The notes: generated by a model from the sequence alone, not told the origin. Shown: positions 1 to 7,874, counted from the stretch's first letter. The stretch: 14,046 nucleotides of DNA from an uncultured Oscillospiraceae bacterium (GCA_934565795.1 CAKTIM010000037.1:1-14046), one strand, 5' to 3'. Program-made: numbers and translations.

Positions 1-1725
1 ATCTACGCCGGTTCCGTCGTCCAAAACGAACTTTAAGAGCTTTTTGGACTTCTTCACGGCTTCGCATTCCTTGACCTTCACAGCACGGAAATCGCTCTTG
101 GAGAAGGTGTCAAAATCCACCTGATCCTGGAACAGCGGCTCGATCTGAACATTGGAAAAATCAATTTTATCGGGGACTTCAGGAGCCGCCTGAGCAGCCT
201 CCGCAGGAGCAGAAACTTCCTTGGAAACCTTCTTGTCAGAGTCCAACGGCTTCATTGTGGGGAAGAGCAAGACGTCCCGGATGGAGGCGGAATCGGTCAG
301 GAGCATGACAAGACGGTCAACGCCGAAGCCCAGGCCGCCCGTGGGGGGCAGGCCGTATTCCAGGGCGGTGACGTAATCGTAGTCCACCTGTGCCTTGGAG
401 TTGGGATCCAGAGCCAGCCGGTCGGCTACCTGTTTTTCAAAGCGGCCCTTCTGGTCAATGGGGTCGTTCAGCTCGGAGAAGGCGTTGCCGAACTCCGTGG
501 CGTTGATGAAGTATTCGAACCGCTCGGTGAATGCGGGATCATTGGGCTTGCGCTTGGCCAGGGGGCTGATCTCCACGGGGTAATCGTAGATAAAGGTGGG
601 CTGGATCAGCTTTTCCTCCACAAAGGCATCGAAGAACTCGGCCAGGATGGCACCCTTGGTGGGGATCTCCGGCAGCTCGACCTTGTGAGCCTTGGCAGCC
701 TCAATGGCCTCGGCATCGGAGTGGATCTCGTTAAAGTCCACGCCGGAGTATTTCTTCACCGCGTCCACCATGGTCAGCCGCTCCCAGTGGCTCAGGTCAA
801 TGGGTGTGCCCTGATAGGTGATTTGCAGGGTGCTGCAGACAGCCATGGTGACCGTCTTCATCATTTCCTCCACCAGATCCATCATGCCGTGGAAGTCCGT
901 ATAGGCCTGGTACAGCTCAATGGTGGTGAATTCCGGGTTGTGGGTGGGGTCCATGCCCTCGTTGCGGAAGATGCGGCCGACCTCATACACCCGGTTCATG
1001 CCGCCGACGATCAGCCGCTTCAGGTACAGCTCCGTTTCAATGCGCAGCACCATGTCCAGATCCAGGGTGTTGTGGTGGGTATAGAAGGGACGGGCGGAAG
1101 CGCCGATCTCAAAGGGGGTCAGAATGGGGGTGTCCACCTCCAGGAAGCCCTTGCCGTCCAGGAAATGCCGCAGCTCCCGCAGGATCTTGCTGCGCTTGAC
1201 AAAGGTATCCTTCACCTCGGGGTTGACGATCAGGTCCACGTAGCGCTGGCGGTAGCGGGTCTCCCGGTCAGTCAGGCCCTTGAACTTATTGGGCAGGGGC
1301 AGCAGGGATTTGCTCAGCAGGACGATGGACTTGGCGCGGACGGAAACCTCCCCGGTCTGGGTTTTGAAGATCTCGCCCTCCACGCCGATGATGTCGCCGA
1401 TGTCATTTTTCTTGAAGCGGTTATATTCCTCTTCGCCCATCTCGTCGATCTTGACGAAAATCTGGATGCGGCCGGTGCTGTCCTGCAAGTCGCAGAACAT
1501 CACCTTGCCCTGGCCCCGCTTGCTCATGAGCCGCCCGGCCACCCGGACGGTCTTGCCCTCAAAAGCTTCATAATCGGCCTTGATGGCGGCGGAGTCGGCG
1601 TCCCAGTCAAACTTGGTCTGCACGAAGGGATCCCGGCCCTCGGCCTGCAATGCCGCCAGCTTTTCCCGGCGGATCTGCATCTGGTCGTTCAGGGACAGCT
1701 CCTGCTGCGGTACGAACTTTGCCAT
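1..1725 (-). CDS. lysS: Lysyl-tRNA synthetase, class II, with C-terminal tRNA-binding domain (3' end off window)
   Basis: Charges tRNA-Lys with lysine in the cytoplasm. The 575 residues visible begin with MAKFVPQQEL and stay open to the left edge, so the C-terminus is missing. The anticodon-binding OB fold covers about residues 58-140. The class II catalytic core covers about 155-495, with motif 2 FRNEGMDPTHNPEF near 253-266 and motif 3 GLPPTGGLGFGVDRL near 458-472. The usual bacterial protein ends just after the PLDSDK stretch (about residue 498). Here an Ala/Pro linker (about 503-519) leads into a second domain from 520 on, with DFDTFSKSDFRAVKVKECE followed by KKSKKLLKF. This resembles the Trbp111/EMAPII-like domain found at the C-terminus of many MetRS proteins. 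The start has GGGAGG just upstream and lies 2 nt after the greA stop, so the two genes are co-transcribed and probably translationally coupled. The enzyme assignment is certain and the appended domain is likely. Confidence 0.97.
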   Translation of the reverse strand, partial: MAKFVPQQELSLNDQMQIRREKLAALQAEGRDPFVQTKFDWDADSAAIKADYEAFEGKTVRVAGRLMSKRGQGKVMFCDLQDSTGRIQIFVKIDEMGEEEYNRFKKNDIGDIIGVEGEIFKTQTGEVSVRAKSIVLLSKSLLPLPNKFKGLTDRETRYRQRYVDLIVNPEVKDTFVKRSKILRELRHFLDGKGFLEVDTPILTPFEIGASARPFYTHHNTLDLDMVLRIETELYLKRLIVGGMNRVYEVGRIFRNEGMDPTHNPEFTTIELYQAYTDFHGMMDLVEEMMKTVTMAVCSTLQITYQGTPIDLSHWERLTMVDAVKKYSGVDFNEIHSDAEAIEAAKAHKVELPEIPTKGAILAEFFDAFVEEKLIQPTFIYDYPVEISPLAKRKPNDPAFTERFEYFINATEFGNAFSELNDPIDQKGRFEKQVADRLALDPNSKAQVDYDYVTALEYGLPPTGGLGFGVDRLVMLLTDSASIRDVLLFPTMKPLDSDKKVSKEVSAPAEAAQAAPEVPDKIDFSNVQIEPLFQDQVDFDTFSKSDFRAVKVKECEAVKKSKKLLKFVLDDGTGVD

Positions 1726-1727
1726 CC

Positions 1728-2204
1728 TTAGCCCTCCCGGGTGACGTCGATCACCTTCATGGTGAAGGAGCCGGCGGGAGCGTTGACCACGAAGGTCTCG
1801 CCCGCGGCCTTGCCCACGATGGCGCGGCCAAAGGGAGAGTCGTCGGACAGGCGGAACTCCATGGGGTTGGCCTCCTGGGAGCCGGTGATGCGATAGGTGG
1901 TGCGCTTGCCCTGCTCATCCTCAACCACCACGGTGCAGCCCAGGCCTACCCGGCCGGTGGCCTCGTTTTCGTCCTCAATGATGGTGGCGTGGGACAGCAC
2001 GTCCTCAATTTCGGCAATGCGGCCATACAGCTTTGCCTGCTCGTTCTTGGCGGCATCGTATTCCGAGTTTTCGGAAAGGTCACCGTAGGAGCGCGCCTCC
2101 GCGATCATGGCTGCGACCTCACGCTCGCGGGTGGTTTTCAGGTAGTTCAGTTCCTTTTCCAGGTCAGCCAGCCGCAGGCTTGTAATCTTATATTCCTTCG
2201 CCAT
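1728..2204 (-). CDS. greA: Transcription elongation factor GreA
   Basis: Binds RNA polymerase through the secondary channel and stimulates cleavage of backtracked transcripts, rescuing stalled elongation complexes. The 158 residues match the usual GreA length. The N-terminal half is the antiparallel coiled coil (about 8-75). Its tip carries GDLSENSEYDAAK (about 41-53), with the acidic Asp42 and Glu45 that coordinate the catalytic magnesium. The C-terminal half is the FKBP-like domain, with the usual ending region SPFGRAIVGKAAGE and VNAPAGSFTMKVIDV. The start ATG is preceded by AGAAAGGA. A clear sigma-A promoter lies 46-74 bp upstream. The stop is 2 nt before lysS, giving the greA-lysS operon that is common in Clostridia. 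Confidence 0.97.
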   Translation of the reverse strand: MAKEYKITSLRLADLEKELNYLKTTREREVAAMIAEARSYGDLSENSEYDAAKNEQAKLYGRIAEIEDVLSHATIIEDENEATGRVGLGCTVVVEDEQGKRTTYRITGSQEANPMEFRLSDDSPFGRAIVGKAAGETFVVNAPAGSFTMKVIDVTREG

Positions 2205-2249
2205 ATTTCAAAATCCTTTCTTCGGATAAAAATATCCATACTCCCCAGT

Positions 2250-2278
2250 ATTATATCGATATTTTCCCCCTACGTCAA
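2250..2278 (-). promoter_or_regulatory. Sigma-A promoter of greA-lysS
   Basis: On the minus strand, TTGACG (2278-2273) is followed by a 17-bp spacer and TATAAT (2255-2250). Transcription should start near 2243, giving a leader of about 40 nt before greA. No structured leader is visible. Confidence 0.85.
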
Positions 2279-2355
2279 GAAGAATCCCCCCGGAATTTCG
2301 GAAAAAAGCGGGCTGAGGCGGTGAATTCTCTGTAGATTTCCGGCCTCCTTTGATG

Positions 2356-2361
2356 TATAAT
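2356..2361 (+). promoter_or_regulatory. -10 box of the clostripain-family gene
   Basis: A perfect TATAAT lies 44 bp before the gene's ATG. No good -35 hexamer is found 16-18 bp upstream (best is TAGATT at 2333-2338), so it may be weak or need an activator. It is divergent from the greA promoter, about 80 bp away. Confidence 0.6.
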
Positions 2362-2404
2362 ACACAGGTAAACCCCGAAAAACCATTAAAATCAAGGAGG
2401 TACC

Positions 2405-4465
2405 ATGAAAAAATTGCGATATACCCTTTTGCTCCTGGCGCTGCTGGTGGGGCTGCTGGCCCCGGCTGCGCAGGCAGAGGGGACGACCACCACGGTAATG
2501 ATGTACATGTGCGGCACGGATCTGCAAAGCGCCTGCGTACAGGATATGTACGAAATGGCCAGCGTTGACCTGCCGGAGGAGGTGACCGTCGTGGTGCAGG
2601 CAGGCGGTGCCTACAGCTGGGACGACAGCGATCTGACCGGCGAGGCGATCAACCGCTTCACCATCACCTACGACACCTTCAACGATATGGAGGTGCTTCC
2701 CTGGCAGAATATGGGCCAGGAGCAGACGCTGCTGGATTTCATCGACTGGGCGGTGGAGGATTACAGCGCCGATCGGTATATTCTGGTGCTGTGGGATCAC
2801 GGCGGCGGCTCCGGCGGCGTATGCTACGACGAGACGGCGGACTACGACAGCCTGACCATCCACGAGGTGAACGACGCGCTGTATCACTATCAGCAGCAGA
2901 ACCCGGATTTTCGCCTGGACATCGTCGGGTTTGACGCCTGCCTGATGGCGACCTATGAGATGGCCGTGCACATGGCAGGCTATGCGGATTACATGGTAGC
3001 CAGCGAGGAGCTGGAGCCGGGCATCGGCTGGAATTACGAGGGATGGCTGAGCGACCTGGCCGCCGACCCGGAGATGGACAGCGCGGACATCGCCGTTTCC
3101 ATTGCCGACAACTTTATGACCGCCTGCCTGGAGGATAACCCCAACGACTATCTGAGCCAGAGCGTGATCAACCTGAGTGCCGTCCCGGTGCTCCGGGAGC
3201 AGCTGGAGACCTACGCCACCTATCTGACGGACGCCCTGAGCCACGGCCAGCTGCCCACCATCAGCCGCTCCCGTCAGCGTATGTATTCCTTCGGAAAGTT
3301 CTCGGACGCCTCCTCGGATCAGGTGGATTTCATGGCTTTTCTGGATGCCACCCGGCAGTTCGCGCCCAATATGGCAAGCCAGCTGGAGGCCAGCTATCAG
3401 GAGTGCATCTACTACAGCATCGGCACGGACATGTTTGACTACCTGACCGGCATGAGCGTGCTCCTGCCGGGGGATACCACCCTGGATCTTCTGGACAATT
3501 TCAACGCCTACGACTGCGGCGAGCGGTACCCCAATTTCAGCCAGTTCGTCTATGGCTATGCCACGCTGCTGGCAGGCGGCAACTACACCTTTACCCTGCA
3601 AAAGCCGGAGCAGACCTCCGGGACTTCCGCCGGTACGGCGGGCACGATGCAGAATGCAGCCTACATCCCCGGCGGCAGCTACACTGCCCCGGAGGATGCG
3701 ATGAACGACGCCGTGGAGGTCACCCCGTCGCAGGTGCAGTCGAGCATCTGGAACGGCTTTGCCAGCGTGGTCTCCGGCGCGATCACCCCGGATGCGGATG
3801 TGGAATCGGACGGGGAGAGCGAATACCAGTTTGACCTGGATTCGGATTACGCCTGCTATATGACCCTGACCCAGGACGAGCTGGAAAACCTCTCCCTGGT
3901 AGAGGGCCTGCTGTACATGGACGCAAGCGACGAGGAGGACACCATCCTCATTGAGCTGGGCGCAATGCAGGATGCGGGCATCGACTGGGACACCGGCGAC
4001 ATCATCAGCGGCTTTGACGGCACATGGCCTATGCTGGATGAGCAGATCGTGGTCATGTATGACCAGGTGTGCACCCAGAACATGCGCCGCAGCGTGATCC
4101 CGATGAAGCTCAACGGAACGGAGGGGTACCTGGTGATGATCTTCACCAAGGCAAACCCCGACGGTGTGATCGCCGGCTTTACCGAGGGATATGATGCCAA
4201 CGGCCTGCCCGTGCGCGGCCTGACCCAGCTGACCGAGGGCGACGAGCTGATCCCCCTGTACCCCATGCTCTACGACGACGGCTCCGATTCCGACGAGCTG
4301 GCACAGGATACCTTCGAGGGCGACCCCATCATCGTTGACGATACCCTTCCCGTGTTCGAGTACATCCCCCTGGAGGGCGCGGATTCCTCCTTCTACTACT
4401 GCTTCCGCCTGACAGACATCTTCGGCCAGACGGAGCTTTCCGAAATGATCGAGTTCTACCTGTAA
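2405..4465 (+). CDS. Secreted clostripain-family (C11) cysteine peptidase
   Basis: Predicted extracellular peptidase of 686 residues. Residues 1-24 are a typical signal peptide: MKKLR, then a Leu-rich core, then a likely signal-peptidase site after AAQA. The catalytic domain follows directly, with VMMYMCGTDLQS (31-42) near its start. The catalytic His132 lies in LVLWDHGGGSGG and the catalytic Cys179 in IVGFDACLMATYEMA, both hallmark C11 motifs. The EELEPGIGWNY region (201-211) is also family-typical. A Ser/Thr/Gly-rich linker (about 400-430) leads to a C-terminal region of about 255 residues that is acidic and predicted beta-rich, which I do not recognise. There is no LPXTG-like sorting signal or C-terminal membrane anchor, so the product is probably released. 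AGGAGG precedes the ATG. Members often prefer Arg/Lys at P1, but the substrate here cannot be told from sequence. Confidence 0.9.
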   Translation: MKKLRYTLLLLALLVGLLAPAAQAEGTTTTVMMYMCGTDLQSACVQDMYEMASVDLPEEVTVVVQAGGAYSWDDSDLTGEAINRFTITYDTFNDMEVLPWQNMGQEQTLLDFIDWAVEDYSADRYILVLWDHGGGSGGVCYDETADYDSLTIHEVNDALYHYQQQNPDFRLDIVGFDACLMATYEMAVHMAGYADYMVASEELEPGIGWNYEGWLSDLAADPEMDSADIAVSIADNFMTACLEDNPNDYLSQSVINLSAVPVLREQLETYATYLTDALSHGQLPTISRSRQRMYSFGKFSDASSDQVDFMAFLDATRQFAPNMASQLEASYQECIYYSIGTDMFDYLTGMSVLLPGDTTLDLLDNFNAYDCGERYPNFSQFVYGYATLLAGGNYTFTLQKPEQTSGTSAGTAGTMQNAAYIPGGSYTAPEDAMNDAVEVTPSQVQSSIWNGFASVVSGAITPDADVESDGESEYQFDLDSDYACYMTLTQDELENLSLVEGLLYMDASDEEDTILIELGAMQDAGIDWDTGDIISGFDGTWPMLDEQIVVMYDQVCTQNMRRSVIPMKLNGTEGYLVMIFTKANPDGVIAGFTEGYDANGLPVRGLTQLTEGDELIPLYPMLYDDGSDSDELAQDTFEGDPIIVDDTLPVFEYIPLEGADSSFYYCFRLTDIFGQTELSEMIEFYL

Positions 4466-4473
4466 AAAGTATG

Positions 4474-4502
4474 TTGACAAATACTTTTATGTGTGTTAAT
4501 AT
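4474..4502 (+). promoter_or_regulatory. Promoter of hicAB
   Basis: TTGACA (4474-4479), a 17-bp spacer, then TAATAT (4497-4502). It lies just after the peptidase stop codon and 25 bp before hicA, so hicAB has its own transcription. The AT-rich stretch could also hold the HicB operator, but I see no clear inverted repeat. Confidence 0.7.
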
Positions 4503-4526
4503 ATAACTGTCAGGAGGGCAAGATAA

Positions 4527-4724
4527 ATGAGAAGCTACTCGTCAAGGGAAGTGCTCAAGGCTCTCAAGGATGACGGTTGGTATCTGGTCAATGTGGTGGG
4601 CAGCCATCACCAGTTTAAGCACCCGGTAAAGCCTGGGCGGGTAACGGTGAAGCACCCCGACAAAGACATTCCCCGCCCTACGCTTGACAGTATTGAGCGC
4701 CAGTCAGGTCTCCGTTTTCGTTGA
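4527..4724 (+). CDS. hicA: HicA-family mRNA interferase toxin
   Basis: Small (65 residues) and basic, with the HicA/YcfA pattern: SSREVLKALKDDGWYLVNVVGSHHQFKHP, given here in outline (SREVL at 6-10, DGWYLV at 16-21, GSHHQF at 25-30), then a beta strand GRVTVKHPDKDIP (38-50) and an IERQSGL C-terminus. In the family this is a dsRBD-like fold and a His after the GS turn (here His27 or His28) is catalytic for mRNA cleavage. An AGGAGG site is 10 nt upstream of the ATG. It is followed by an antitoxin-like gene 41 nt downstream, the normal hicA-hicB order. The family call is confident. Toxicity is inferred. Confidence 0.87.
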   Translation: MRSYSSREVLKALKDDGWYLVNVVGSHHQFKHPVKPGRVTVKHPDKDIPRPTLDSIERQSGLRFR

Positions 4725-4765
4725 CCTGGCTCCTTCCTGACGATCCCAGACGGAGGTATGGAATC

Positions 4766-5173
4766 ATGGAAAAAAAGGTTGAACGTTATTTTTATCCTGC
4801 CGTGTTCACATACGGGGAAGGTCAGGAAATCGCTGTTGTATTTCCTGACCTGGATGTGGCCACCAGTGGTGAGACAGAGGATGACGCGCTGCTCTGCGCG
4901 CGGGAGCTGCTGGGCTGCGTCATGTTTGGATTGGAAGAGGATGGAGAGCCAATCCCTGCGCCGACGCCTCTGAGCGACGTGGCGTTTTCTGAGAATGAGC
5001 GGGTCGTGCTGGTGGATGCCTATATGCCCTCTGTTCGCATGGCACAGAATAACAAATCAGTGAACCGCACAGTTACGCTTCCGGCATGGCTGAATGCTGC
5101 CGCGCTGGAAAGAAATATTAATTTTTCCCAGGTGCTTCAGGAGGCTCTGAAGCTACAGATCGGTTTGACCTGA
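4766..5173 (+). CDS. hicB: HicB-family antitoxin
   Basis: Predicted partner that neutralises HicA and represses the hicAB promoter. The 135 residues split into an N-terminal HicB domain (about 6-75) and a C-terminal DNA-binding segment. The N-terminal domain is a degenerate RNase H-like fold with YPAVFTYGEG, IAVVFPDLDVATSGET and DDALLCARELL. The C-terminal segment (about 97-135) contains SVNRTVTLPAWLNAAA and NINFSQVLQEALKLQI and looks like a ribbon-helix-helix. The start is the ATG at 4766 because GGAGG (4752-4756) sits 9 nt upstream. An in-frame upstream ATG at 4721 overlaps the hicA stop, lacks a ribosome site and would add 15 residues that do not fit the family. Confidence 0.83.
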   Translation: MEKKVERYFYPAVFTYGEGQEIAVVFPDLDVATSGETEDDALLCARELLGCVMFGLEEDGEPIPAPTPLSDVAFSENERVVLVDAYMPSVRMAQNNKSVNRTVTLPAWLNAAALERNINFSQVLQEALKLQIGLT

Positions 5174-5225
5174 AGCCGCAGCGCCGCAATCACGCGCAGC
5201 TTCAGGCGACTGTTTTAGATCGTTG

Positions 5226-5264
5226 AATCCCCCCAGCTTTGTACGATGCAAAGCTGGGGGGATT
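5226..5264. terminator. Long perfect hairpin between convergent genes
   Basis: A 16-bp perfect stem (5226-5241 with 5249-5264, C6/G6 run plus AGCTTTG) closes a 7-nt loop. It lies between hicB (plus) and the ParB-fold gene (minus), so it can work in both directions. No proper U-tract follows on either strand, so it may instead be an interspersed palindromic repeat acting as an RNA stabiliser. The rest of 5174-5340 holds no supported gene. Confidence 0.55.
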
Positions 5265-5340
5265 GCTTATGTTTATAAGCGCTGTAATAAAATGGACGGC
5301 AATAAAAAATGTGTTCCGAGCCAGATGGTTCAGAGCGTCC

Positions 5341-5946
5341 CTATGCTTTATCAAAATAGGCATCACAGAAGCCGTACCACTTTTCCTCGTATTCCCGGTG
5401 GCTGACCAGCTGAATGTCCTTTGGTGTGAAGATCCCTCGCCGCCGGGCCTCGGCAACAAAATCCGGGACATAGGAATCTGCCGCCGCTTCCACTGCCCTT
5501 ACCGTATCCCAGCCCTGCATCACCGCGTAGTACAGGCGGGTGTGCCCGTCCAGGGATACGCGGCAGCCGTCACAGGTGATGACCTGAATGATGATGTCCT
5601 GGGGCGCACGGATAAAGCTGCCGATGGCGGCGACCTTCTCCTCGTCCACATAGAATTGGGAGGGCTGGAGCCGGTCAATGGGAAGCTCCAGGAGCGGGGC
5701 AGGGGGATATTTCTTGAGCAAGCCCCCGGCCTCGTCATAAAAGACCGTGATATGGGGCGTGTAAAAGCGGAAGGCCTCGATCAGCTGGGGGAAGGCCGCC
5801 CGGTCGGGGCCCCGGACGACGGCCTGGGAATCGGACAGAATTTCAATTTCATAGGGCAGTCCGTCCACCAGAAAGCATCCGTGCTGGTTCAGCACTGCCT
5901 GGGAAAAGCGGCGGTCGGAATAGGTGTTGATCCGCTGGATATCCAT
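5341..5946 (-). CDS. Small ParB/sulfiredoxin-fold domain protein, function unknown
   Basis: The 201-residue product has no signal peptide or membrane segment. Its C-terminal half (about 86-165) resembles the ParB N-terminal/sulfiredoxin nucleotide-binding fold: LPIDRLQPSQFYVDEEK, then DIIIQVITCDG, then SLDGHTRLYYAVMQGWDTV, where DGHTRL (133-138) fits the ParB motif (box II-like DGxxR). The N-terminal 80 residues (VLNQHGCFLVDGLPYEIEIL, FRFYTPHITVFYDE) match nothing I recognise. There is no helix-turn-helix domain as in chromosomal ParB, and no parA nearby. The start at 5946 was chosen because AAGGAGGG (5955-5962) is 8 nt upstream. The ATG 24 nt earlier lacks a site. It lies 57 nt after glmS on the same strand and may be read through from it as well as from an extended -10 promoter in the gap. 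The fold call is moderate and I assign no function. Confidence 0.8.
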   Translation of the reverse strand: MDIQRINTYSDRRFSQAVLNQHGCFLVDGLPYEIEILSDSQAVVRGPDRAAFPQLIEAFRFYTPHITVFYDEAGGLLKKYPPAPLLELPIDRLQPSQFYVDEEKVAAIGSFIRAPQDIIIQVITCDGCRVSLDGHTRLYYAVMQGWDTVRAVEAAADSYVPDFVAEARRRGIFTPKDIQLVSHREYEEKWYGFCDAYFDKA

Positions 5947-5968
5947 GCTGCATCCCTCCTTCCCGCGC

Positions 5969-5974
5969 ATTATA
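5969..5974 (-). promoter_or_regulatory. Possible extended -10 promoter of the ParB-fold gene
   Basis: On the minus strand TGC directly precedes TATAAT (5974-5969) in the glmS-to-gene gap, an extended -10 pattern. The -35 region (TAGATT) is poor and the leader would be only about 16 nt, so the call is tentative. Confidence 0.4.
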
Positions 5975-6003
5975 GCAAAATCCGTCCCGAAAATCTACCC
6001 CGC

Positions 6004-7842
6004 TTACTCCACGGTGACGGATTTGGCCAGGTTCCGGGGCTTATCCACGTCCAGGCCCTTGGCCACACTGACGTAATAGCCCATCAGCTGTAGGGGAATC
6101 ACGGCCAGGGAGGCGGTGAAGTGCTCGTCGGTTCTGGGAATGTAGACGGTGAAGTCCACGGTGTCCTCAATGCTGTAATTGCCATAGGTGGTCAGGCCCA
6201 TCAGGTAGGCGCCGCGGCTCTTGACCTCTACCAGATTGCTGAGCATTTTTTCATACAGGCCGCTCTGGGTCAGGACGCCCACCACCAGCGTTCCGTTCTC
6301 AATCAGGCTGATGGTGCCGTGCTTCAGCTCACCGGCGGCGTAGGCCTCGCTGTGGATGTAGCTGATCTCCTTCATTTTCAGGCTGCCCTCCAGGCCGGTG
6401 GCGTAGTCTAGACCCCGGCCCAGGTAAAAAATGTCCCGCGTGGCGGCAAATTTGCTGGCAAACCACTGAATCCGCTCCTGATCCTGCAAGACCCGCTCCA
6501 TCTTTTCGGGCAGCTGCTGGATTTCATCCACCAGGCGGCCATAGGCCTGTTCGGCCAGCTGGCCCCGGAGCCGGGCAAATTCCACCGCCAGCAGATAGCA
6601 GGCGACAAGCTGGGCGGAGTATGCCTTGGTGGTGGCCACGGCGATCTCCGGCCCGGCCAGAGTGTAGAATACGTTGTCCGCCTCCCGGGCAATGGAGCTG
6701 CCCACCACGTTGACAATGCCCAGGGTTTTTACTCCCTGCCCCTTGGCCTCCCGCAGGGCGGCCAGGCTGTCGGCGGTCTCGCCGGACTGGCTGATGACGA
6801 TCACCAGATCCTTTTCCCGCAGCAGCGGCCTGCGATAGCGGAATTCCGACGCCAGCTCCACCCGGACGCGCAGCCGGGCCAGATCCTCCAGCACATATTG
6901 GGCAGCCACGCCCACATGGTACGCTGAGCCGCAGGCGACGATGTGGACGGTGTCCAGCTCCTGCACAAATTCCGGCGTCAGCGCCAGTGCAGAAAGGTCG
7001 ATGGCATTCTCCTTGACCACGGAGCGGACGGTGTCGCGCACGGCCCGGGGCTGCTCGTGGATTTCCTTCATCATAAAGTGCTCGTAGCCGCCCTTTTCCG
7101 CTGCCTCGGCGTCCCACTTGATCTGTGTCGGTTCCTTTTCGATGGTGTCGCCGTCCAGGTTGTAGAAGGTCACATCCCCGCCGGACAGCCGCGCCATTTC
7201 CATGTTGCCGATGTAATAGACATTGCGGGTGTATTTCAGAATGGCGGGTACGTCGGAGGCCAGGTAGGATTCCCCGTCCTCCACGCCGATGATCATGGGG
7301 CTGTCCTTGCGGGCAACATAGATTTCGCCGGGGTAATCCTTGAACATCACCGCCAGCGCGTAGGAGCCGCGGATGCGCACCATGGTCTTGGCCAGCGCGT
7401 CGATGGGCCCCATGTGGTACTTTTTGTAATAGTAATCCACATAGTTGATCAGCGCCTCTGTATCGGTCTGGCTGTAGAAGCGGTAGCCCTTGCGGGTGAG
7501 CTTCTCCTTGATCTCTTGGTAGGATTCGATAATGCCGTTGTGTACCCCCACCACGTTCATATCCTCGCTGCAATGGGGATGGGCGTTGTTTTCGCTGGGT
7601 TCTCCATGGGTCGCCCAGCGGGTATGGCCGATGCCGCAGCAGCCGGGCACTGCCAGGCCGCCGTTCGTTTTCTCGGACAGGATTTTCAGCCGCCCCTTTG
7701 CCTTCACCACCACCGGGTCGTGGCTGCCATCCCGCACGGCAATTCCGGCAGAATCATAGCCCCGGTATTCCAGCTTGGACAGGCCGTCCAATAGGATGGG
7801 GGCAGCGTTGTGCTTCCCGGAGAAGCCCACAATTCCGCACAT
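6004..7842 (-). CDS. glmS: Glutamine--fructose-6-phosphate aminotransferase (isomerizing)
   Basis: Makes glucosamine-6-phosphate from fructose-6-phosphate and glutamine, the entry step to UDP-GlcNAc and peptidoglycan. The 612-residue length is standard. MCGIVGF supplies the N-terminal Cys nucleophile after Met removal, and the N-terminal glutaminase domain (2 to about 235) shows HTRWATHG (73-80) and HNGIIESY (101-108). Two SIS domains follow: VACGSAYHVG (302-311) and SQSGETADSLAALREAK (351-367), then LGRGLDYATGLEGSLKMKE (474-492). The C-terminus ends KPRNLAKSVTVE as in the family. The ATG at 7842 was chosen because Cys must be residue 2. A TTG two codons earlier is not used. GTGAGG lies 8 nt upstream. 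The promoter is 33-61 bp upstream. Confidence 0.98.
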   Translation of the reverse strand: MCGIVGFSGKHNAAPILLDGLSKLEYRGYDSAGIAVRDGSHDPVVVKAKGRLKILSEKTNGGLAVPGCCGIGHTRWATHGEPSENNAHPHCSEDMNVVGVHNGIIESYQEIKEKLTRKGYRFYSQTDTEALINYVDYYYKKYHMGPIDALAKTMVRIRGSYALAVMFKDYPGEIYVARKDSPMIIGVEDGESYLASDVPAILKYTRNVYYIGNMEMARLSGGDVTFYNLDGDTIEKEPTQIKWDAEAAEKGGYEHFMMKEIHEQPRAVRDTVRSVVKENAIDLSALALTPEFVQELDTVHIVACGSAYHVGVAAQYVLEDLARLRVRVELASEFRYRRPLLREKDLVIVISQSGETADSLAALREAKGQGVKTLGIVNVVGSSIAREADNVFYTLAGPEIAVATTKAYSAQLVACYLLAVEFARLRGQLAEQAYGRLVDEIQQLPEKMERVLQDQERIQWFASKFAATRDIFYLGRGLDYATGLEGSLKMKEISYIHSEAYAAGELKHGTISLIENGTLVVGVLTQSGLYEKMLSNLVEVKSRGAYLMGLTTYGNYSIEDTVDFTVYIPRTDEHFTASLAVIPLQLMGYYVSVAKGLDVDKPRNLAKSVTVE

Positions 7843-7874
7843 AAGCAAGACCTCACTTTTCTCAAATATATGCT

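Noticed and set aside
685..1731. A 348-codon plus-strand frame
   Set aside because: It lies wholly opposite lysS, whose motifs are unmistakable. The translation is rich in His, Gly and Val with no recognisable fold.
2270..4480. A 736-codon open frame on the minus strand opposite the clostripain-like gene
   Set aside because: Low-complexity, His/Val/Gly-rich translation with no domain. It is the mirror of a GC-rich real gene with signal peptide, catalytic motifs and ribosome site.
5202..5471. Small frames on both strands spanning the hairpin at 5226-5264
   Set aside because: Their translations come from the palindrome itself and from the end of the ParB-fold gene. None has a supported start.
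6524..7573. Long frames overlapping glmS on both strands
   Set aside because: They are shadows of glmS, whose 612-residue protein is complete and conserved.
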